Source of the DNA: Madurella fahalii
Taxonomy: Eukaryota; Ascomycota; Sordariomycetes; Sordariales
Direction: 5' to 3'
NCBI GenBank assembly: GCA_029876055.1
Contig: CM056875.1
Coordinates: 8,271,001 to 8,335,000 of the forward strand
DNA: 64,000 nt
Shown here: positions 56,157 through 64,000 of the stretch, one piece after another
Position numbering within the stretch: the first letter of the stretch is position 1
How the letters are laid out: every line of letters starts with the position of its first letter
The notes under the pieces: model-generated
What the model was told of the DNA's origin: nothing
Seen by the model: only the letters and a program-made list of their open reading frames with translations
Databases searched by the model: none
Program-made: the position numbers and the translations under genes

Positions 56157-57371
56157 TCAAATCGGACTGGCCGGCAAACTCCTCACCACGCCCACATGCT
56201 CGAGCTCCCCGCTCCCCGTTCTCCTCAGCGCCTGGGCCATCGTCTCGATGGCAATCTCGCCGCTCACCATCGGCCCGCCCGCCGCCGACAGCGATACGGG
56301 CGAGCCGGGCGTGGCCGCCACCAGACTCGGACTCCCCAGCGGCTTCTTACTCGTCGGCGACATCTCCAGCCCTTTGACCGACCCAGACTTGCTCGTCGGC
56401 GGACTGCTCGCGACACCACCGCCGCCGCCGCCGCCACCCGACGACGACACGGGTGAGCGGGAGCGAATGGGGCTGGGGGATCGGTTCCGGTTTATTATCC
56501 CCACCGAGGCGAGCGAGGTCAGGCCGGCGAGGTGGTGCATGCTGTCGCGTGAGCCGGCAGCGGCGGGGTGCTGCGAGGCCTGATGCTGTTGCTGCTCCGC
56601 CTGGACGACGTCGGCGAACGAGATAAAGCTGAGCCTGCGCACGTCGGTCGTGTCGAAGCTGCCGTAGTTGGAGGCGTTGTCGGCGGCGGCGAAGCCGCCG
56701 CTCGCGCTGCCGCTCCCCCCGGTCCGCTCCGCCGAGAAGGCGGCTAGCTCGTCGGCCCAGGACGCCGTGGGCTCGTTGTGCGGGCTCGCGTTATGGTGGT
56801 GGCTGCCGATGGCGCCCGTGACGGCCACCGCGGCCGGCTGGTGGGACGTGTGCGTGATGATCTCGACCGTGTCCGGGTCGAGGTGGTCGTCGGTGATGGC
56901 TTCCGACGAGGCGTCGAGCACGGGCGGAATGTAGTTCTCGGTCTGGATGTGCGAGGGGATAGCGGGCGAGTTGGGTATCAGCGCCGACGCGCTCTCTTGG
57001 ACGTCGCGCTCAAAGATCTGGCTCCCCGCCGGAGACGAGAGGCGCGGGGACGAGGCGGCGAAGGGGTTGCGGTTCGGGGAGGAGGGCATATGGTGCGAGT
57101 GCTCGGTCTGGATGGGGGAGGCGGTCGTTGTCCCTCTTGTCGGGGACATGCTCTTGCTGGGGGAGGTGGGTTTGGGGAGGGTCTTCGCCGTCTTCGCGGG
57201 TTCCTCGGCCGTCTTCTTCTTGCCGAAGCCGAAAAGCCCGCGCTTTTTCGGCTTCTTCTCCTCTGCATCCCCTGCTCCTCTGGGGGTCGCGTTGCCCGTG
57301 CCGGGTTCAGGCTCGGACGGCTCCGCCAGGGTTGGAATGCCCTGGGCGGGCGCTGCACTCACTAGGCTCAT
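56157..57371 (-). CDS. Conserved fungal disordered protein (function unknown)
   Basis: A single exon of 404 residues starting MSLVSAAPAQGIPTL. Almost all of it is low-complexity (Ser, Pro, Ala, Gly, with a basic KKPKKRGLFGFGKKK block near residues 39-53), so it is probably disordered. Two stretches look like real conserved motifs: YGSFDTTDVRRLSFISFADVV (about residues 238-258) and, near the C-terminus, GEIAIETMAQALRRTGSGEL. I recall both from uncharacterised ascomycete proteins but know no function. There is no signal peptide or membrane helix. Many SP and TP pairs suggest phosphorylation. A GGC-repeat encodes a Gly8 tract at about residue 319. The conserved motifs give the confidence that this is a gene. 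Confidence 0.8.
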   Translation of the reverse strand: MSLVSAAPAQGIPTLAEPSEPEPGTGNATPRGAGDAEEKKPKKRGLFGFGKKKTAEEPAKTAKTLPKPTSPSKSMSPTRGTTTASPIQTEHSHHMPSSPNRNPFAASSPRLSSPAGSQIFERDVQESASALIPNSPAIPSHIQTENYIPPVLDASSEAITDDHLDPDTVEIITHTSHQPAAVAVTGAIGSHHHNASPHNEPTASWADELAAFSAERTGGSGSASGGFAAADNASNYGSFDTTDVRRLSFISFADVVQAEQQQHQASQHPAAAGSRDSMHHLAGLTSLASVGIINRNRSPSPIRSRSPVSSSGGGGGGGGVASSPPTSKSGSVKGLEMSPTSKKPLGSPSLVAATPGSPVSLSAAGGPMVSGEIAIETMAQALRRTGSGELEHVGVVRSLPASPI

Positions 57372-59733
57372 GATGTTGGGGCGCGGTGTCTTGGGGTGGA
57401 GGGAAGGTCAGCTGCTTCCGTACGAGAGCTTGAATGCGTGGTGATTGAAACGCCCCTAATCTCGGCACAGAGAGTAGGCAGCGGCGGGGGGTAAAAGGGC
57501 GAGTCTGGCGACCGAAAAAAAAAGGGCAGCGTGTGACCCGCGGCTGGATTCCCCGATTCGCCGCGAGTATATCGATTGTAAAGTGGCCTCGGTGTTTGGG
57601 GCCAATTACCAGGAGATGGGTGCCATCATACCTTGCTCTGGGGTCAGCTCCGTGCGACGCAGAAAACAGCTGAGCAACTGGCGCTCGGGCTGCGGCCTCT
57701 TTTTATCTGAGCTTGTTGGGCGGGACGTGACGCAGCAAAAAGTGGGCGGCCGCTCTTGGTTCCTGGGGACCCCAATTCGAGATGCTTCGCTACTGCTGCT
57801 GGCGTCGGCGCCGTCTCCGCGGTTCCTGTTTTGCCGCTCGTCGGTTTCGGGCCCTGCCGAGCACCCGTTGTCCCGATGCTGCAGTTAGGATCGGAGACTT
57901 GTGCAAGGGACGGGGCGGTTTAGTATAGACCTTTATCGCTGGGGCGTATGCAGGAGCGAGGAAGGGCTGTCGAAGGGCTGCCAAAGGGCTGTCGCGTTTT
58001 GGCTTTGTTCTCGAGGGAGCGAGGGAGCGTCGGGTGATCGGGTGACCCGAGGAGCGCAAATCGCGATCAACAGGGAATGACGATGCACCCAGCTCTCCAG
58101 GTTTAAAAAGAGGGGTGATCCAGGCCCCGGGGGCTTTAAAGACGTAATCTGCCAAGACCGAGGAGCGGGTGCTGCAGGAATGGAATGTGGAAAAGGGGAC
58201 CTTTCCATGGAGCTCTTTGTTTCTCGAGCCATGCACAGACGGGTGCGATCTCGACTTGCAGCATTAAGCCGGCCCCTGGCTGCGCCCCGGTCACCTTATT
58301 ACCGGCACCGCGGCAGATCACCAGAGCGCCTTACGTACTCACACCCGATGCGTATGTATGCGTATGTATGTACAGTACAGCAGCCCCTGCCGAGAGCCCA
58401 AACTGTTCCAACTCAGCCCCGGGCCGCACGAGCTCTGGCTGTGATTATCCAGAAATCATAACCAGGAGTTGGACCTGCACGACCGCTGCCGCAACGCGAG
58501 GATAATGTTGGAGGCTGGGGGCTGCGGCTGATTGGGCTCGGCCGGTAATTGTGTCGCATAAACCACCTATTGTGCTGGGAGTGCAGGAGTAAGAGTACGA
58601 GAATGAAGGATGGGAGAGCCAGGCACCTACGACGGGTGGATGCGCATCCTTGGACCTTCTGGCCCATCATGTCTTCAGCTGGCGGAACGATGGGTGCCTT
58701 GCGACCGGAATCGCTCGCCATGTGAGATGACGCCGCACAGCTCTGGAAAACACGCCAGCTTGAAACAGCCCCTGGAAGAGCACATATGTCGACTGCGAAG
58801 GACACTATAGGTTCATGTTAATTGAATGAACTGCGCCTGGATCAGCTACACGTTATCTGCCTGCGCGGACACCCATTCCGCCGTCCGGCAGAACAGCATG
58901 CGAGAGCGACATGTTATTTCAGGGCAGCCCCATGATATACGATAGGCGGACCTTTGTATCTTAGCATTGTAGCTACAAGGTGGTACCGACTTCAGCCGTG
59001 TCAACAACACCCAAGAAAATAAAATAAAATAAAATGGATGCCCTTGGATCGTAGTTGACTATTTTCGGCGCAGGACCTTCCGCATACTGTCGGTTCCAAG
59101 AAGACTCGGATTGTCACGTTCAGGATTCCCCCGCAAATCGTGGCCTCGTGACAAGATGGAGTTCCGCTAGCGGTGGCTGCCAGCCAACAGCCAAACTCGG
59201 CCGTTATTGGTGCTCATGGAATTCTGGGCCTTGCGTCAGGGATAAAACTACGCCGCCCGGTTAGGCGATGCGTCACAGTAGACCGCCTCAGAGGGTGGGA
59301 ACCCAGCATAGCGGACACCTCGACAAGACACTTGCAGCAAGTCCATTTCCCTCGTTGCCGAGCCAGCCGCCGGAACGGACCTGCCGGCTCCACTCGGGCC
59401 GTCGCAACGGAGAAGTGGGGCACAGATCCGGCGCAGTGGTGATTGGCCGAATGACCCCAGGGTGCGAGAGACAGCACGGACCACCACGTGACAGCCTCGC
59501 CCGTCTGAGAAAAAGTTCATTCGAATCGCATCGCGACTGCCAGACCAGCTTGTCGAGCGTGAAAGAGGAGGAGCGGTCTACCGGGTAACCCACGAGCCCA
59601 GCCAGTTGCCAATTGCAGCTGCTCCAGCCTCTCGGTCTTCCGCTTTACACCGAGAGAGCCTTTTTCTTCTCAATTGTTTATCCAACTTAGTCACGTCTCA
59701 ATCCCTTTTCACCCGTCAGCCTACACTAAAGCC
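57372..59733. other. Divergent intergenic region
   Basis: 2.4 kb with promoters of the disordered-protein gene (minus) and the mL58 gene (plus). It contains GTATGTAT-type repeats (58350-58373) and AAAAT repeats (59018-59034). No gene was recognised. Confidence 0.5.
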
Positions 59734-60474
59734 ATGGAAGCCATCGTAACGAGACCGACGGCAGCACTCTCCTGCTGCTGCCGCGTCCTTCCCTGGGGGC
59801 CTCCCGCCAGCCGACTGGCTTTCCTCAGGTCATCAAAAACCACCCTCCCCTCGGGCACCCGCCAAAAGTCGAGCTCGGCCAGGACAAGACGCGCTCTCCG
59901 GATCCCGCCGCATCCTTCCTTCCTTAGCAGCAACCTCGACGCCCGGCCGGCAGGCGACCACATCATCTTCAACCCCCCCGCGTCCGCACCCTCCGTCTAC
60001 CACACGCCCTTCAAATTTCTGCCCAAGTCGGACCCCCGCCGACGGGCGAATCTCGCCTCGGCCCTCTTCGCCTCGTCCACAACAGTCCAATACAACGACA
60101 GCAGTAACAGCAGCAGCAGTCACAACGACTCGGGGGAGCCTACCGCCGCCACAGCGCCGCCGTCCCCGGAGGACCTCCCCGTAGTCAACGAGCTCGATCT
60201 GCGCCCGACCAACCACAGCGTGACCAAGGAGGACATAGAGCAGATGCGCGCGCTGCGGCTGGCCGACCCCGTGGCCAACAGCGTGCAGACGCTGGCGGAG
60301 CGCTTCGGCTGTTCCAAGCTGTTCGTCATGATGTGCTGCCAGTCGCCGCGCGAGCACCGCGACCAGGTCAAGGCGCAGGAGGAGGCGGTCAAGGAGCGGT
60401 GGGGCCCGCGCCGAGCGGCCGCGCGCGAGGAGCGGCGGAGGAGGTGGGAGATGGTGCTCAACGGGGAGTTATAA
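59734..60474 (+). CDS. Mitochondrial large-subunit ribosomal protein mL58 (MRP-L20 family)
   Basis: A single exon of 246 residues. The C-terminal half carries the MRP-L20 family core: NHSVTKEDIEQMRALRLADP, then QTLAERFGCSKLFVMMCCQ, then a highly charged tail ending in EERRRRWEMVLNGEL. In yeast this family (Mrpl20, now mL58) is a fungal-specific protein of the mitochondrial large ribosomal subunit. The N-terminus is Arg/Ser-rich with no acidic residues (about residues 1-50), consistent with a mitochondrial targeting peptide. A Ser/Asn-rich linker (about residues 120-137) separates the two parts. ATG 59734 was preferred over the in-frame non-ATG upstream extension because it starts the presequence-like stretch. 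Confidence 0.9.
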   Translation: MEAIVTRPTAALSCCCRVLPWGPPASRLAFLRSSKTTLPSGTRQKSSSARTRRALRIPPHPSFLSSNLDARPAGDHIIFNPPASAPSVYHTPFKFLPKSDPRRRANLASALFASSTTVQYNDSSNSSSSHNDSGEPTAATAPPSPEDLPVVNELDLRPTNHSVTKEDIEQMRALRLADPVANSVQTLAERFGCSKLFVMMCCQSPREHRDQVKAQEEAVKERWGPRRAAAREERRRRWEMVLNGEL

Positions 60475-61121
60475 GAGGCGAGATATGTGGAGGGAATGCT
60501 CTGTTTCTCTTTTGCATGTCTTTTTTATGTATTTGGTCTACCGACCCGGAGTGGTCTTGGCTGAACAGAGCAGAGCAGAGCAGCGGAGCAGAGCGGAGAA
60601 GCTGAAGTGGATGGTGGTAGTTGCGGACTGAGTTCATGGCCTTTTGTGGCTGTGATACCGAACCATACTACCGGGTCAGGAACCGATAGCATCCAGTGCT
60701 TGGGGCTGCGCTTGTGGCATGCATGCAGACAGAGGTACTAAGGCCGAATTTGTATGGTAGGCCGAGCGGAGGGGGGAAGAAACCGTTCGCGGACTGTACG
60801 ATCAAGGAAAGGGGCAGGACAGGTTTTTGGAAGATGGCTGGCATAGGACGCGGAGATGTGAGACGCACATAGAAAACGGGGCAGGAACGATATGGCTCCT
60901 CCTGTAACCACCCTACTGTATAATGCAATCATCGAAACCTTGTATATATTCCCCGAAGCATCAACATCATCTCCGTTAATGGTGATTGCCGCTTAGGATT
61001 ATGTGTCTCTCTCTCATGTCAAGTTCAAAACATCGCTGTTGTTATTCCTACTCCAGTATATCAGCCAGTCCAATTCAAGACCACCCATCTATGATCAGCC
61101 CGGTGCTTTGCTCCCCAATCA
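60475..61121. other. Convergent intergenic spacer
   Basis: About 650 bp with the 3' flanks of the mL58 gene and the cysteine-rich gene. GCAGA repeats lie at about 60566-60590. Nothing else is seen. Confidence 0.55.
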
Positions 61122-62791
61122 TTACTCAAGCCTTTCGGTTTGTGTTCCCTTTTCCTTTCCCTTGCCCTCCTCGGTCCTGGCACCCTCCCTCCACCTCCGC
61201 CTATCCGCTTCGTAATCCTCCTCGGATGGAATCACTCTCCAACACCACCCGCACCAGCTCCTCCGCCTGCACTGCATCTCGCGGCCCATGATATCCCCCT
61301 TGACCCGCTCGTCGTCCCACTCGGGCACGCACGCGCCCACCTTGACCATCTGGATCAGCTTCTTCTTCATAACCCCACCTATGCCCTCAATCTCGTGCCG
61401 CTCATAGCCGGGCTTGAGAGCCGGGCTAGGCGTCCTGCGGTCGAATGTTGCGGTCGAGCTGTTTGAGCTGCTGGCGCCCGAGGCTGCTGCTGTGCTCGCG
61501 GCACCGGCGGTGGTGCTCCACGGGGCCAGGGACGAGGAGGCGTTGGTGCCAGAGGTGCTGCTGGCGCTACTACTGCTAGGGGTGGCGGATCCCAGGGTCT
61601 GCTGCTGTTGCTGCTGGTAGTTATCTGCTTCGCGGGCGTCTTCGGCGTCGCCATCGGTTTCTTGCTCCCGCTCTCGCGCGGCACAGCATTCGGTCTCCCG
61701 TCCGCAGATGACGCCGCGGTCGCCCTCGCCGATACCGGTGCCTAAGCCGCCGAGCACGTCGGTGTACTGGTTGCGCCACTTCCAGATGCTAGACATGGGG
61801 AGGTGGGCGATGAGAATGGTTAATGCGAGGGTATCCATTGGGGTTCATGGGTTTTACCTACCACTTATAATCGTAGTCGTCTCCGCGGATGGTCCTACCG
61901 CATGGCTGGCAGAGCCAGACACCCTCTGAGCCGCACTTACAGATTGCTCGCTCCATATCCTCAGAATCGATTCGGATCTCGGGCCCGAGCGGTGGCTTGA
62001 CGAGGGAGCCCAGGGGCGCGCTTACGCATGCTTCACAGAGACGCCGATGTCGGTCACGCAGAACCATGGGCGCCGGAGGTTTGATGGCACAATTCTATGG
62101 CGGGATGGTGATGAGATGACGAGAACGATCACAGCTACAGTGGAAAGGAAGACTCACCCGACAGACAACGGTTCCACACCGTCGACATTCGGCTACCAAG
62201 TCCCGGGCGCACTGGCCGGATTTGCCGCTGTAATTTGTCCTCCCTGCGTCCTCCATGTAGAACCAATTGCCGGCGCGGGCGCGGTAGCGCAGCGTCTCTT
62301 CAGGGTCGATGGGGAGGTGCTCGTTGGAGCAGTGCAGCGTCGAAATGAGAAGCATCTTGCGGTACTGCAGCAGACCCTCGCGGATCTGCCGGCAGGTCCG
62401 GGAGAGGTTATCGAGCGTGTTGAGGTCGATGGAGGCGGCCACCGACATGACGATACTGGTTGACAGTCAGCATTTTCCCCTTGGGGAAAAAGTCGCCAGG
62501 GCGTCTTGATGTAACGACAAAGGTGGTGTCCGCCTACGGATAGCATCCCAAAGCCTGCGTCGTGGAGTTCCGGTTCGGATTCTCCTTGACGGCGAGCCCG
62601 TGAGCCTCCTCGCGTTGCTTGCTGCCATTGGTATTGCCGTTGTGGCTGTTGAGGGAGCTCTCAGGGCTCCCGCTTCCGTCCGCCGCCGGTGCAGACGCCG
62701 AGTTGACAGCGACGACTCGGCCTTTCCATATCGTCTGCCCGTCCTGTGGAGGCTCGGTTTCCTCGCCGCCCAGGTCCACAAACACGGCCAT
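61122..62791 (-). CDS. Cysteine-rich zinc-ribbon-like protein with F-box-like segment (unknown function)
   Basis: Four exons: 62538-62791, 62158-62455, 61862-62094, 61122-61788, giving 483 residues. Introns are 82, 63 and 73 bp. A helical segment LNTLDNLSRTCRQIREGLLQYR (about residues 93-114) resembles the F-box-like start of a fungal family I recall as uncharacterised. It is followed by several cysteine pairs that look like zinc ligands: CRRC-x4-CRNC (rebuilt across intron 2), LCEAC, then CKC-x7-CQPC. The segment CIWKWRNQYTDVLGGLGTGIGEG, joined across intron 3, is strongly conserved-looking and supports the model. The C-terminal half has a Q6 tract and a long Ser/Thr/Ala-rich linker, then a basic-acidic tail. 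ATG 62791 is the first true ATG of the frame. A role in ubiquitin ligase or RNA/DNA binding can only be guessed. Confidence 0.82.
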
Positions 62792-64000
62792 GGCTGGCAA
62801 TTCAATGCTGTGTGGTGATGCGGGATGTGCTACTTGTGTAACGAGGCGGATGCCGATAACGGAAGCAATGTGAGCAACGCAGAGCGTATTATGCGAACAA
62901 AGGGATGGATACCACTGGGCAAGTAGAGATTGGGATCATTGGATCGGAGAGGACGAGCGGAAACCCATCATACAAGAAGAATCCAACATGGTTTGATGAC
63001 AGCTTGACGTGTGCATACAATAGGTTCAACCTGCTAGCATGACAAGACGCTAAGCGCGTTCCCAGTGCTTGTTGCCAAGCTGGTGCTTGACGGTAGCTCA
63101 CTGCAGCATACTCCGCTCCCACACTGTGACTGCGGGGTGCTTGCCCCACCTGTTAAGCATCTGGCCCAAGGATCGCGGGCCAGCGTTAACGTATCTGCTG
63201 GCATCCCTCCGGACTTGCCAGAGCTGGTTGGGACATGTGACGTCTATGAGATCCCCCTACAGTTGTGCCGCCGCAGAAAGTAGCCGATCCTGTGCCAAAT
63301 CCGAGCGTTTTGAACCCTAGGACTGCTGTACACGTACCATTTCCAGCGGTGGTTGCATTTGGCCGCCGCCCTCTCTCACACAGTCGTACAAAGGAGAAAC
63401 TAGTCACGGTTTTCTCTGAGCACGTAAGCGACTTCACCAAACGGCTGGAGTTGAAAGCAGACACTTGGTACAATTACACAATTTTCTTTCTTTCTTTCTT
63501 TTTTTTTAGTATACTCCTAGCTTCTCATATGGCCAATATTCTGCTGAACTCGGGATGGCAACGATAGCCTAGGCTTGAGGGTCTAAACCAGCATCGACAC
63601 CGACAAAGCTCCCCTCGCTCCTTGATAGAACGGGTTTTAGAGTCAAGCACACCCTACTGTATCCATTGAGTTCCAATTGGATGCTGGGTCAATGAGTAGC
63701 TTGCTGGTAGTGCCGGGTATTGGTAGGTAATGTCCAGGTGTTTCGCCTGCGGGATGCCGATTTCCGAGTGATCACTCGACTCATGGTCCGTTCGTCTTGA
63801 AGATATTGCGTCGAGGACAGCCACAACCGGACGATACCCCGAAACCCTAAGGCAATTCCATTGAACCTCTTATCAGGACCGCCTCATCCATGAGTGGCGT
63901 CCACCGGCCCCCAGGCGTGCTGGTAGTTGTTCAGAAGGCTTTACCCGTCGGCAACCCATTTTGTCGCAGGGCTGTTATGACGATTTCTCAGCTCATCGTG
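62792..64000. other. Intergenic region at right edge
   Basis: 1.2 kb upstream of the cysteine-rich gene. It contains a TTTC microsatellite (63484-63508). No gene is supported up to the window end. Confidence 0.5.

Overview
This window comes from the nuclear genome of a filamentous ascomycete, most likely a Sordariomycete of the Sordariales/Chaetomiaceae type. The evidence is short GT-AG introns (about 48-100 bp) with CTAAC/CTGAC-like branch sites, widely spaced single genes on both strands, high third-position GC, and gene families typical of that class: a group II G-alpha starting MCFGGRG, a DUF3405 protein, a Uds1-domain protein, a membrane-anchored GH3 beta-glucosidase and a secreted GH10 xylanase. 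From memory, gna-2 and spe-3 are also close neighbours in Neurospora; that should be checked. I see no virus, plasmid, CRISPR array or intact transposon.

Layout. 42-843 (-): first exon of a leukotriene-A4-hydrolase-type M1 aminopeptidase, running off the left edge. 844-9972: about 9 kb with no gene I can support. 9973-12301 (+): Uds1 (up-regulated during septation) protein, N-terminus unresolved. 14713-17693 (-): seven-exon type II membrane GH3 beta-glucosidase with an in-frame TGA between cytoplasmic tail and membrane anchor. 19826-21154 (-): G-alpha (gna-2 type) with one GC-AG intron. 24174-25900 (+): spermidine synthase. 26215-27276 (-): Nit2-like omega-amidase with a mitochondrial-type presequence. 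27646-30060 (+): AT-hook protein split by one in-frame TAG. 30758-31837 (+): GH10 xylanase. 32536-32619 (-) and 33211-33304 (+): intron-containing tRNA-Arg(CCG) and tRNA-Ala(TGC). 34835-36706 (+): amidophosphoribosyltransferase. 37226-39737 (-): neutral trehalase. 41667-44006 (-): DUF3405 membrane protein. 46645-48519 (-): MFS transporter with a one-base frameshift. 52086-53996 (+): POT/PTR2 peptide transporter. 56157-57371 (-): conserved disordered protein. 59734-60474 (+): mitochondrial ribosomal protein mL58. 61122-62791 (-): cysteine-rich protein with an F-box-like segment.

The genes are independent housekeeping, nutrient and signalling genes, not a cluster. Loose themes are carbon use (GH3, GH10, trehalase, PTR2 and MFS transporters), nitrogen, purine and polyamine metabolism (omega-amidase, PurF, spermidine synthase), and signalling or growth (G-alpha, Uds1).

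The least ordinary features are three open frames broken at single positions: a TGA in a leaky-stop context in the GH3 gene, a TAG in the AT-hook gene, and a -1 frameshift in the MFS gene. Each could be regulated recoding, real gene decay or a sequence error. Exon joins were worked out by hand from splice motifs and frame; none has been confirmed with RNA data.
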